From: Paenibacillus peoriae KCTC 3763
GTDB lineage: Bacteria > Bacillota > Bacilli > Paenibacillales > Paenibacillaceae
Length of the DNA stretch: 64,000 nt
Direction: 5' to 3'
Assembly (NCBI RefSeq): GCF_000236805.1
Contig: NZ_AGFX01000021.1
Span: 184,679 to 248,678 of the forward strand
Below, piece by piece: positions 18,853 to 26,613 of this stretch (positions are counted from its first letter, which is position 1; each line of letters opens with the position of its first letter). The notes beneath the pieces are model-generated. The model worked only from the letters and a program-made list of their open reading frames with translations. It was not told the DNA's origin and did no database searches. The translations under genes were made by a program, and so were the position numbers.

Positions 18853-19620
18853 ATGAACAAGCCGTGGGCAGAGTCCTGGTTCGATGCGTATGCGCCGGAG
18901 AGATTCGAGGCATTTACGCCGTCACATGTGTGGGCTGTACTGGGACTCATTGTATGCGCTTTGCTGCTGTGGCTGACTCGGGAGGGTATTCGGTCGCATA
19001 AGCCTGTAAGCGAGGGGATTCGCTGGTTTTTAATGACTGTTCTTCTTCTGTCAGAGGTGACTCTAAATATATGGTACGTGACGCAGCGCATTTGGGATGC
19101 CCAGACGTCGTTGCCGTTTGAGCTATGCAGTGTGACACTACTGCTATCTATTCTGATGCTGTTTTTCCGAAGCCGCTGGCTATATCCGATTATCCTTTTT
19201 GCCGGAATTGGAGGAGCGCTTCAAGCAGTGCTTACGCCTAATTTGGCATATGCTTTTCCTCATTACCGTTTCATCCATTTTTTTGTGGCCCATAGTGGTA
19301 TTATTTTGGCGGCATTGTATATGACCTGGATAGAAGGACTTAAACCGACGTAGAAAAGTGTTGCAGGAGCCATGCTTTTTCTGAATGGCTTGGCGCTGAT
19401 CGTATGGATCATAGATGCTGCTCTCGGAGCAAATTACATGTTTCTTGCCGGAAAACCGTCCACACCGTCGATATTGGATGTTTTGGGGCCATATCCTGTG
19501 TATATTTTGGCGGAAGAGGTCATGGCACTGCTGTTCTTTTCTTTGATGATGCTGTTGTTCGAGGTGCTGCCGGGAGGCAGGCTGTATGCCCGCTTGGGAA
19601 CATATAGAAAGACATATTAA
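18853..19620 (+). pseudogene. YwaF-like integral membrane protein (TIGR02206 family), interrupted by an amber codon
   Basis: A 255-codon frame for a multi-spanning membrane protein resembling the YwaF/TIGR02206 family, split by a single in-frame TAG at 19351-19353. The frame is otherwise unbroken: ...MTWIEGLKPT, stop, KSVAGAMLFLNGLALIVWIID..., so one base change (TGG to TAG) would explain it. About seven hydrophobic segments span both halves (for example HVWAVLGLIVCALLLWL and LLFFSLMMLLFEVLPG). It starts at ATG 18853 after GGGGGC. Possible explanations are a real nonsense mutation, an assembly error, or stop readthrough. Confidence 0.8.
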
Positions 19621-19665
19621 AAAGAATCTGTGGCGGAGAAAACGCGAGTAACGGAGGTGGATCGA

Positions 19666-21099
19666 ATGAGCGATCACGCAAATGGCAGATCTGAATCGAC
19701 AGGTCCTGTAGCACTGACCGGAAACATGAAACCGTGGGCGCCGAGCGGCCCCAGTATTCAAATCGATCCGCTGTTTCCCTATTACGCCAACCGTTCGCGG
19801 GACAGTATAGCAGATGAAATCGCCCTTGCGGGCTACCAGACCGTCCATTATTTTGTTGTGCGTGAAAATGAAGTGGATGGAGCGCTTGTCGCCGCTTTTC
19901 AGCGCAGAGGCATAGCGGTGTGGGCGATGGTGCTGGGCAACGGTTCTTTTGGCGTGTCACAGCTGCCGCCGCAGTGGAAAGGATGGCGCATGGAGCTGCT
20001 GCGCGAACCGGACGACGGGTTTCAGCGGCTTTCACATTTTGCACACGAGTACGTGGAGTGGAAAAAGAAAGCCGCTGCCCGGCTCGTCACCGACATTCCG
20101 TTCGACGGGTTCGAGGTGGCGGAGCCTTATTTTCCCGAATGGAACGGGCTGCGCAGTGGAGTATACGGGGATATTGGACCGCATGCACAGCGCGCCTTCC
20201 GCAAGCGCAGCGGTGAGGACATTCCGAATTTCCGCGACAAGCATGCACGGAATTATTACCGGAAGGTCCCGGAGCTGTACGCACAGTGGGTCGATCTGCG
20301 CGTGGACGCCGTGAACGGGCTGATTGGCGAGCTGGTGAACGGCGCAGGCGGTGTGCGTGATGTCCGGCCGGACATCTGCGTGGCGACATGGTCGCTTGCT
20401 GTAAATGGGCGCGGCGATGTTCCCGGTCAGCTGCGGGAATGGCAGGGTCTGGACCCGGTAGCGATGATCCGGTGCGTCGCCCCGGATATGCATGTGCTCC
20501 AGACCCATTGGCCGGACTGGATGCGCCGCCGCCTGCCGCCGCATTATATTCGCGGCTATGCCCGCATGGCGCAGTCGATACGCGCCGCTTATCCGGACCT
20601 GCCCCTCGGGGTGCAGGCGGATATCGGTTCCCTCGCGAGCATGGTTCGGGATCGCGAGTGGATACGGCGGTTTGGGGCTGTCGCCCTGCAGGGCGACTAC
20701 GCCACCTGGGCCGCCTATGAATACCATCTGGGCGGCTATATGTATGATGAGCCGCCCAGACCGCTTAGGGCAGAGCGAACGGCTGCAGATGAGCTGATGG
20801 TTTCTTTCAGCAAGCGGATTGCCTTACCGTCAGTAGATGAGCTGCGCCTCTGGAGCCGGGAGGGCGCAACGGGTACAATTGGCCAGCTGAGTGATACGGT
20901 GAGCAGCGCTTCTCCGGCACCGCTGGAGCTTGTGGATGCAATGGCAGATGGAAATCGTCTACTGCTGCGCATACGCCATTTGCCACAGCGGACGTTTCGT
21001 CTGAAACTTGAGGGAGTTCAGGATACACCGGAGCTATGGCTGCTCAAGGGCAAAAAGGCACATCGCAACCTGCCGGAGCATGAAGTGGATGTTCCTTAA
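19666..21099 (+). CDS. Unrecognised TIM-barrel-like protein, possible glycoside hydrolase
   Basis: A 477-residue protein without signal peptide, noticeably more GC-rich than its neighbours. The N-terminal 370 residues show alternating strands and helices like a (beta/alpha)8 barrel: IQIDPLFPYYANRSRDSIADEIALAG, YQTVHYFVVRENEVDGALV, AVWAMVLGNG and TDIPFDGFEVAEPYFPEWNG, with candidate acids in FEVAEPYFPEW. This resembles putative glycoside-hydrolase-like proteins, but no catalytic pair can be assigned. A beta-rich C-terminal 90 residues follows. ATG 19666 is chosen because GGAGGTG lies 5-6 bases upstream. The function is unknown. Confidence 0.7.
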   Translation: MSDHANGRSESTGPVALTGNMKPWAPSGPSIQIDPLFPYYANRSRDSIADEIALAGYQTVHYFVVRENEVDGALVAAFQRRGIAVWAMVLGNGSFGVSQLPPQWKGWRMELLREPDDGFQRLSHFAHEYVEWKKKAAARLVTDIPFDGFEVAEPYFPEWNGLRSGVYGDIGPHAQRAFRKRSGEDIPNFRDKHARNYYRKVPELYAQWVDLRVDAVNGLIGELVNGAGGVRDVRPDICVATWSLAVNGRGDVPGQLREWQGLDPVAMIRCVAPDMHVLQTHWPDWMRRRLPPHYIRGYARMAQSIRAAYPDLPLGVQADIGSLASMVRDREWIRRFGAVALQGDYATWAAYEYHLGGYMYDEPPRPLRAERTAADELMVSFSKRIALPSVDELRLWSREGATGTIGQLSDTVSSASPAPLELVDAMADGNRLLLRIRHLPQRTFRLKLEGVQDTPELWLLKGKKAHRNLPEHEVDVP

Positions 21100-21185
21100 A
21101 ATTAATGATTGAAAACGCTTCCCTTTGTGTATATACTCTTACTACATCACAGATTCTGCAGCTAAGAAAGCATCAGGGGAGATGC

Positions 21186-21236
21186 AGCAACGACCTTATG
21201 CACATGCACAAGGTCGTTGCTGTCCCCTCGTTTTGA
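21186..21236. terminator. Terminator between barrel-like gene and cyclophilin gene
   Basis: A perfect inverted repeat of AGCAACGACCTT and AAGGTCGTTGCT around a 12-base loop is followed by CCCCTCGTTTT. It lies between convergent genes. Confidence 0.8.
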
Positions 21237-21277
21237 AAGACGAGTTTGAATGTAATTTTATCTTATTTTATCTTATC

Positions 21278-21955
21278 TTATTTTACTTTGACTGGAGCCG
21301 GATATTTTTTACCCAGCGTGTCCACAGTTACTTTTTTCATCGTAACCGGTTTGAGCGGTTTGTCATTGCTATCCCGTTTGGAGTTGACGATGGCATCGAC
21401 CACTTCCATCCCGGACGTCACTTTACCGAAAGCAGCATATTGACCGTCGAGGTAGTCCGCATTGGCAACCATGATGAAAAATTGTGATCCGGCTGAATCC
21501 AGAGCCGCCGAGCGGGCCATAGATAATACACCGCGTGTATGTTTGAGCGTATTGTTGAAGCCATTGCTCTTGAACTCACCTTTGATACTGTAGCCGGGAC
21601 CACCTGTACCATTACCTTTCGGATCGCCTCCTTGAATCATGAAGCCCGGAATTACACGATGGAAAATGGTACCGTTATAAGCACCTTTTTGCACTAAAGA
21701 GATGAAATTGTTGACGGTGTTTGGCGCTACTTCAGGGTACAGCTCAAGTTTAATCTTTTTACCATCATTCATGACAATCGTAACGATGGGATGGGAAACA
21801 GCCTTGCTTTTGTCTTTAGTCGCAGCAGGAGCTGTATTGCTTGTCCGGCTTGCGGCTTCCACGTCGGTCGCTTTTGTGCCGCATCCGGCAACAAGCACGA
21901 GCATGATGGCCAGAAGGCACAACATGTACCATGGGCGTATCGTTTTTCGGTTCAT
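21278..21955 (-). CDS. Cyclophilin-type peptidyl-prolyl isomerase lipoprotein
   Basis: A 225-residue lipid-anchored prolyl isomerase acting outside the membrane on protein folding. The signal peptide ends in the lipobox VAGC (Cys at residue 25), followed by a Ser/Thr/Ala linker. The cyclophilin domain shows VNNFISLVQKGAYNGTIFHRVIPGFMIQGGDP (catalytic Arg and substrate site), GVLSMARSAALDSAGSQFFIM and YAAFGKVTSGMEVVDAI. AGGAGG precedes the start. It is monocistronic, ending near the shared terminator. Confidence 0.95.
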   Translation of the reverse strand: MNRKTIRPWYMLCLLAIMLVLVAGCGTKATDVEAASRTSNTAPAATKDKSKAVSHPIVTIVMNDGKKIKLELYPEVAPNTVNNFISLVQKGAYNGTIFHRVIPGFMIQGGDPKGNGTGGPGYSIKGEFKSNGFNNTLKHTRGVLSMARSAALDSAGSQFFIMVANADYLDGQYAAFGKVTSGMEVVDAIVNSKRDSNDKPLKPVTMKKVTVDTLGKKYPAPVKVK

Positions 21956-22129
21956 TGGTATTCCTCCTGAAAGGTTGGATGGTATAACATCCTAAATTAT
22001 TTTTTGGGGGCAGCGCAGAGCACTTTTCCATTTTCTATCATACCTTTTTTGCTGGGATATGGAAATACTGGTTTGAAAACCGTATTCTTGACCCATACTG
22101 CTGCTATTCCCTAGGAAAGGGGCAGGATC

Positions 22130-22243
22130 ATGATGGAGGTAGACAAAAAGCTGGCTAAAGGTCTCATTTGGGGTGTGACGTTCAGTCTTCCGGTTTGGAT
22201 AGGGGTGTTGTACTCGATACAGCATATTCGTGACTGGCTATAA
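22130..22243 (+). CDS. 37-residue single-TM small protein
   Basis: A short gene with start ATG at 22130 (a second ATG follows directly) and ribosome site AAAGGGG about 7 bases upstream. The product begins MMEVDKKLAKGL, has one membrane segment (IWGVTFSLPVWIGVLY) and ends SIQHIRDWL. A TTGACC at 22088 could be a -35, and a bidirectional terminator begins 29 bases after the stop. The good initiation site, terminator and amphipathic tail make it credible. No family is recognised; many Bacillales membrane microproteins look similar. Confidence 0.6.
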   Translation: MMEVDKKLAKGLIWGVTFSLPVWIGVLYSIQHIRDWL

Positions 22244-22271
22244 TATAAAGTGGAAAATATAAAGCGCAAAT

Positions 22272-22306
22272 GATAAGCCAAAACCGAAATGGTTTTGGCT
22301 TATTTA
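22272..22306. terminator. Bidirectional terminator
   Basis: ATAAGCCAAAACC pairs perfectly with GGTTTTGGCTTAT around a five-base loop. It serves the 37-residue gene on the plus strand and the YqkE-like gene on the minus strand, whose stop lies inside it. Confidence 0.85.
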
Positions 22307-22557
22307 TATTTGTGCCAGTCCAAATCACTGTTATTCAGCAGATGCTCAAAGTTGTTGTCCAGCTTCTTTTGTTCTGCTTTTTTTGCTTCGAGGGCACGCT
22401 GTCGTTCGTCTTCCTTGCGTTTGTCCTGCTCTGCCTGGGCTTCATTAGCCTGCGCCTTAAGCTTATTCAGCACATCTTGGCTCAGCAGATCCTTTAATGT
22501 AGCAGGTTTGTCCTGAGCTGCTGGAGCGGGAATCGACGAATTTCTCTTTTTAGCCAT
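22300..22557 (-). CDS. YqkE-like (DUF3886) protein
   Basis: An 85-residue charged protein beginning MAKKRNSSIPAPAAQDKPATLKDLL. The middle (LNKLKAQANEAQAEQDKRKEDERQRALEAKK) is a Lys/Glu-rich coiled coil, and the end LDNNFEHLLNNSDLDWHKYK is the conserved tail of the DUF3886/YqkE group. ATG 22557 follows GGAGATGA; a longer frame upstream lacks a site. The function of the family is unknown; it is soluble and cytoplasmic. Confidence 0.8.
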   Translation of the reverse strand: MAKKRNSSIPAPAAQDKPATLKDLLSQDVLNKLKAQANEAQAEQDKRKEDERQRALEAKKAEQKKLDNNFEHLLNNSDLDWHKYK

Positions 22558-22688
22558 GTCATCATCTCCATTCCATTCGATTATATCAGCTTCTTCGTGG
22601 TTGTTCCACGATTGAAGAACGGGGCTTGCTGTGGACTTTTTCAATGTAGAGGGTAATAATGGAATGAGCAGAAGGGGCGGGTGGCAGC

Positions 22689-23924
22689 ATGTATCATCAA
22701 TATTGGAAGCGGAACCTGATTAATTTGTGGATTGGGGTATTGTTTTGCAGCATGGCCTATTCGGTATCGATCCCGTTTTTACCTATTTTTCTGAATACGG
22801 AAATGGGCGTAAACGATCATTTGGAGCTGTGGTCGGGGATTGCTTTTGGAATCACTTTTTTAGCCAGTGCGCTCATTGCTCCGTTCTGGGGCTCGCTCGC
22901 AGATAAGTATGGACGCAAGCCGATGCTGATTCGTTCCGGCTTTAGCTTGGCGGTATTGTACCTGGTATGCGCCTTTGTGACAGACCCCTATGTGTTCGTA
23001 GGAGTACGTCTGTTTCAGGGCCTTCTCTCCGGTTTTATTCCTGCAGCCATCGCACTGGTTGGTACAGGGTCGCCCGAGGACAAAACAGGGTATGCACTTG
23101 GCATCATGGCGACCGCCGGGGCCACCGGCAGTATTATAGGTCCGCTGATTGGCGGGGTAGTAAGTCATTATTATGGCAATCGAAATGCCTTTTTGTTCTC
23201 TGCGGCGCTTGTGCTGGTGTCTGCGTTAATTGCGACCTTTGGCACCAGAGAGGACAGCTTTAAGAAAACAGACACCCGCTCGCATGTCCGCGATGATATC
23301 AAGGAGGCTATGGCTAATCGACCATTGTACTTTTTGCTCATTCTGGCCGGACTGAGTACCTTTTCCGTCATGATTTTGGAACCGCTCATTACGGTGTACG
23401 TGCTTGAGATGGGAGTTGTCCGCAGCCAGGCTTCTTTAAGCTCGGGAATTGTATTCTCAGCCGTTGGCATTGCGGCTGTACTCATGGCTCCACGGTGGGG
23501 GCGAATCGGCGGACGGATCGGATTTGCACAGGTGCTGCTGATCGGACTGATTGGTTCTGGAATCGGGAACATTCTACAATTTTTTGTAACCAACTTTTTT
23601 GGCTTTGGTGCGCTTCGTTTTGGGTATGGCTTGTTTTATGCGTCCGTCATCCCGGCGATCAATGCGATGACCGTAGAGGTCACCAAGCCGGAATTCCGCG
23701 GCCGTGCCTTTAGCCTAAATCAATCGGCTACACAATTGGCGATGATGGCAGCTCCGCTGATTGGCGGTTTGCTCGGCAGTTGGATGCCGATCCGCTGGAT
23801 TTTTGTGCTCAACGGCGGCATGCTGCTGGTTGCGGCGCTGCTGCTATGGACAAAAGGAAAGGAAGTTTTTACGGCTTCAGCTCCCCATAAGGCAACGGAT
23901 GGGAATGTTCATTCTGTCGAATAG
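22689..23924 (+). CDS. MFS multidrug efflux transporter (DHA1 type)
   Basis: A 411-residue, 12-TM major facilitator. The loop 2-3 signature is GSLADKYGRKPMLI near residue 75, and motif C in TM5 is ATGSIIGPLIGGV (the antiporter motif of drug/H+ exporters). DHA1-type proteins extrude drugs or metabolites with proton antiport. The second half begins after the loop EDSFKKTDTRSHVRDDIK. No regulator gene is adjacent. The start is preceded by AAGGGGCGGG, and a terminator lies shortly after the stop. Confidence 0.92.
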   Translation: MYHQYWKRNLINLWIGVLFCSMAYSVSIPFLPIFLNTEMGVNDHLELWSGIAFGITFLASALIAPFWGSLADKYGRKPMLIRSGFSLAVLYLVCAFVTDPYVFVGVRLFQGLLSGFIPAAIALVGTGSPEDKTGYALGIMATAGATGSIIGPLIGGVVSHYYGNRNAFLFSAALVLVSALIATFGTREDSFKKTDTRSHVRDDIKEAMANRPLYFLLILAGLSTFSVMILEPLITVYVLEMGVVRSQASLSSGIVFSAVGIAAVLMAPRWGRIGGRIGFAQVLLIGLIGSGIGNILQFFVTNFFGFGALRFGYGLFYASVIPAINAMTVEVTKPEFRGRAFSLNQSATQLAMMAAPLIGGLLGSWMPIRWIFVLNGGMLLVAALLLWTKGKEVFTASAPHKATDGNVHSVE

Positions 23925-23950
23925 GCGCTGGAATATCTAATTCATTTTGC

Positions 23951-23981
23951 AGATCTGCTCTAGGAAGCAGGTCTTTTTTTG
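23951..23981 (+). terminator. Terminator after MFS transporter
   Basis: AGATCTGCT pairs with AGCAGGTCT (one G-T pair) and a run of seven T follows. Confidence 0.85.
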
Positions 23982-24070
23982 TGCTAATAAATATTTAATC
24001 CCAAACTTTTACTTTTACTAAACTTATTCATAACCCTCTAAACTGATGATACGACAAGGAGGGATATATT

Positions 24071-24265
24071 ATGATAAGAGACGACATTTTACGTCAAAAA
24101 CTGGAGAAAGCTCGCCAAAAGCTGTATGTTTTGCAAGCAAAACATGGCTTTAGCCACGCCAGTGTGCTTAGACAGTCTGTAATTCTGGATAACCTCATCA
24201 ATCAATATAACCGCCATTTTTATATAAAAGAAAAAAAATCCGATTGCACCAATGCCACCGGCTGA
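24071..24265 (+). CDS. Spo0E-type aspartyl-phosphate phosphatase
   Basis: A 64-residue helical hairpin protein of the Spo0E family, which dephosphorylates Spo0A~P and so delays sporulation. The signature is SVILDNLINQYNR (S...LD..I..Y motif), preceded by LEKARQKLYVLQAKHGFSHASVL. Ribosome site AAGGAGGG sits 7 bases before the start. A second, clearly related Spo0E gene is at 41568. The 3' end overlaps a decayed transporter gene on the opposite strand. Confidence 0.88.
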   Translation: MIRDDILRQKLEKARQKLYVLQAKHGFSHASVLRQSVILDNLINQYNRHFYIKEKKSDCTNATG

Positions 24266-24609
24266 GCGAGAAACTTTTAGTGAAGTCGCCAATGATTTGG
24301 CGCCATGTAATCGTCTCCTGCAATAGTAACACAGAGAAATAGTACACCAAATATCGGAACCAAATTCATCAAAGAAACGCAAATGTTCGGTGACAGCTTG
24401 ATTAAGCCATAGTTGTAAAGAAAAAATGCAATAACAGAGCAGAAAACGCCCAGATATATTAACAATGTTAACGATGCCGTTGTTGGAGCCTGCCAATGAT
24501 CTTTTTCCAATAGGACCAGTGGTATGAAAAAGCTACTGCCTGCGACGGTTTGATAAAAAGATAACGTCACGGGCGGGTATTTGTCCATCCGAACTTTCCC
24601 CTACCAAGG
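24240..24609 (-). pseudogene. DMT/EamA transporter remnant
   Basis: The remains of the C-terminal half of a drug/metabolite transporter. The main frame (24588 to 24277) reads MDKYPPVTLSFYQTVAGSSF and then TLLIYLGVFCSVIAFFLYNYGL and VSLMNLVPIFGVLF, which are typical EamA helices 6-9. The N-terminal EamA repeat is missing. At the 3' end the expected TWRQIIG block appears in another frame, so at least one frameshift has occurred. A residual GKVR precedes the ATG in frame. It overlaps the end of the Spo0E gene. Confidence 0.8.
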
Positions 24610-25041
24610 TCAAGAAAATAGGCCTCTGTATGTATTGCCCCGCTAAGTTTAAGCGTTTTTTAACAAACCATAATATTCATGAAAAACCTTGACTTATAAT
24701 GATAATAAAGTGTACTCTGTATCCAAAGAATGTGGAATATATTTCAATTATAATATAATTAAGTCATTTTTATATTTGTTTTGGAATGATAAAATTTTTA
24801 AGATAGGTATTAGCTCTAACCGCTAAGCAGGCATTATTTTAACATATATATTCCTGCATCATAGAGTTTTTTTAGCCTGTAACTGTTCTACCTTTTTTAT
24901 TACTGTATACAGTTAATGAGAAGGGAGGGACAATTTTCAAAAGAGAGGAGGATAATTAGCTTCAAGGAGAAATAATTTTCGTCATAATCGTATGATTCAG
25001 TACTGGGATAGCCATATCTGAGAAAGGTGGGATTTATTGCT

Positions 25042-25626
25042 ATGAAAAAGTTGTGCGGTTTGGCTCTTATTCTTGTTCTAGCTCTTTCGTTTAATGTTTC
25101 TGCCTTTGCAAAAGGTGATGCTACTCAAGCCCAACCCTTGACCAAGGAAGAGATTGTTAATTCCAATGAGTTCCTTGCTGCTGTGGAGGCGGCTAAGGCT
25201 TCATTTGAATCTCAGAAAGCTGATGAATCTAAAGAAGCTAAAAACGATGATGGCCCAATTGTCCAGGCACCTGCCCCACCAGTATCTCACATTAATGTAT
25301 ACGCTGTCGCATCTCCTTATGGCGGTCAAGAGATATATGGGTTCAATAGCAACCCGTTTAGCACTAATAATGATCACCGTGGGGATTGGATTCAGTGTAT
25401 TACTTTCCAGATTGGTTATGACAATTCTCACTATGGTAAGCTCGGCGGCAGTCTTATGACAAATAATTGGACTGAGGCTCTTGATTTGAATGGCGATAGT
25501 ATCATAGATGCTTGGGCCCGTTCTTGGATTAATGAAGGCACTAGTGAAGGCGGACAATTTGTAGGTACTGTTCGTTCCGCAAATTCTCCTTGGAATACTG
25601 CAGAAGCATGGATTAATGTTCGTTAA
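25042..25626 (+). CDS. Unrecognised secreted protein (possible DUF4879/YolA-like)
   Basis: A 194-residue exported protein. A signal peptide (MKKLCGLALILVLALSFNVSAFA) precedes a charged, helical N-terminal segment and a Pro-rich hinge. The C-terminal 110 residues are Gly/Asn/Trp-rich (INVYAVASPYGGQEIYGF and DWIQCITFQIGYDNSHYGKL). The pattern loosely recalls DUF4879/YolA secreted proteins of Bacillus, but this is not certain. ATG 25042 is used, with AAAGGTGG upstream. The gene lies in an AT-rich stretch; 24610-25041 upstream holds no other recognised gene. Confidence 0.6.
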   Translation: MKKLCGLALILVLALSFNVSAFAKGDATQAQPLTKEEIVNSNEFLAAVEAAKASFESQKADESKEAKNDDGPIVQAPAPPVSHINVYAVASPYGGQEIYGFNSNPFSTNNDHRGDWIQCITFQIGYDNSHYGKLGGSLMTNNWTEALDLNGDSIIDAWARSWINEGTSEGGQFVGTVRSANSPWNTAEAWINVR

Positions 25627-25723
25627 CTCCTACTCGCAATATTCATGAGTTGTAATAACAAGAAGGTTATCCCAGTACTTTCTACGATTAAGTACATGAT
25701 TTACAGAGGAAGGATGTAAGAAA

Positions 25724-26245
25724 ATGAATGTTGGAGGAATTGGCTACACTGGTTTTACCATGAGGAATGCGGGTATTAAGCCCAAAAGTTCATCAGTTTC
25801 TGGTACGAATTCAACCGTATCAAAACTTGATGTGGCGGCTTTTTCTTCTGCCAATACCAAAAAGGAAGTAGAAGCGGGGAAATCTCGTGGTAGTACAATG
25901 GCTCAGGCAACGTTGAATAATGCATCTCAAGAAGTCCAGGATGCATGGAAGAAAGCAGAGGAAGAATGCGGTGGGTTCAATCCTTTAACCGATGCTGATG
26001 GTAAAATTGCAGGTTCCTCCTTGTTGGCACGACATATGGAGATGGAATACAACTTGATGCTTCGTTATGGTGCTAAAGAAGCCCGTATACGCATGAACAA
26101 TGTGTTTGCAGACAAGGATTCTGCCAAGTCTCTAATAAGTGCGGCTTTGGAACGAGTCAACAATCCGTTAACAAGAGATAAAAGTTCTGCCCAGCTTGGG
26201 TTTGAAAAAAAATTTTTTGAATCTTTTTTATCTCTCCTTGGTTGA
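25724..26245 (+). CDS. Hypothetical protein, 173 residues
   Basis: A soluble protein without signal peptide, preceded by AGGAAGG. It begins MNVGGIGYTGFTMRNAG with a low-complexity Ser-rich segment, followed by a helical half (EVQDAWKKAEEECGGFNPLTDADGKI, HMEMEYNLMLRYGAKEARIRMNNVF and AKSLISAALERVNN). It follows the secreted protein by 97 bases, so both may belong to one accessory unit. No family is recognised. Confidence 0.55.
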   Translation: MNVGGIGYTGFTMRNAGIKPKSSSVSGTNSTVSKLDVAAFSSANTKKEVEAGKSRGSTMAQATLNNASQEVQDAWKKAEEECGGFNPLTDADGKIAGSSLLARHMEMEYNLMLRYGAKEARIRMNNVFADKDSAKSLISAALERVNNPLTRDKSSAQLGFEKKFFESFLSLLG

Positions 26246-26342
26246 ATTATCAAAGATTCTTGATAGTGCTACACATGAGCAAGGCGCACTGGTATATACA
26301 TACCGTGCGTCTTTTCTCGTTGTGACGTTGCTCCAAACCGCA

Positions 26343-26543
26343 TCAGCAGGAAAAGAGCTCCCCCAAATCCCGTATATCCCGTAACAGGCGTGACAGGCTA
26401 TGCCAATGGCGTTTAGGCGCGTCCGGTTGGGTGGAAAGGGCCGCAATATCTTCCTTCAGCCTTGCGAGAATCAGCCCATATTCTCTAAGCTCTCCCTTGT
26501 CGAGAAGTAATTCCTTCGCCTGTACGGCGTCATCGGGAAAATG
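26343..26543 (-). pseudogene. Unrecognised coding remnant
   Basis: An open stretch of 66 codons without start codon on the minus strand, ending at TGA. It reads HFPDDAVQAKELLLDKGEL, then REYGLILARLKEDIAALST and RHWHSLSRLLRDIRDLGELFSC, an amphipathic helical sequence with coding-like composition. It looks like the tail of a lost gene in the otherwise gene-free 26246-26613 gap. Confidence 0.4.
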
Positions 26544-26557
26544 TGATATGCATAAAT

Positions 26558-26596
26558 AAAAGGCTCATGGAGTGTTGTACTTCCATGAGCCTTTGT
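26558..26596. terminator. Terminator downstream of Sde182-like gene
   Basis: AAAGGCTCATGGA pairs with TCCATGAGCCTTT around a 10-base loop, with A and T runs on both sides. It ends the minus-strand gene that stops at 26614. Confidence 0.88.
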
Positions 26597-26613
26597 TTTG
26601 GATGTTCGGTCTG

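Noticed and set aside
20032-20727. Long open frames on other strands inside the GC-rich barrel-like gene.
   Set aside because: They are frame shadows created by high GC; they lack ribosome sites and recognisable domains.
21110-21123. A cre-like TGAAAACGCTTCCC behind the barrel-like gene.
   Set aside because: Only 12 of 14 matches, and it lies between two converging gene ends with no promoter to control.
24999-25679. A 12-base inverted repeat (AGTACTGGGATA at 24999-25010 and TATCCCAGTACT at 25668-25679) flanks the secreted protein gene.
   Set aside because: By chance a few such 12-base pairs are expected at this distance across 64 kb, and no other mobile-element features accompany them.
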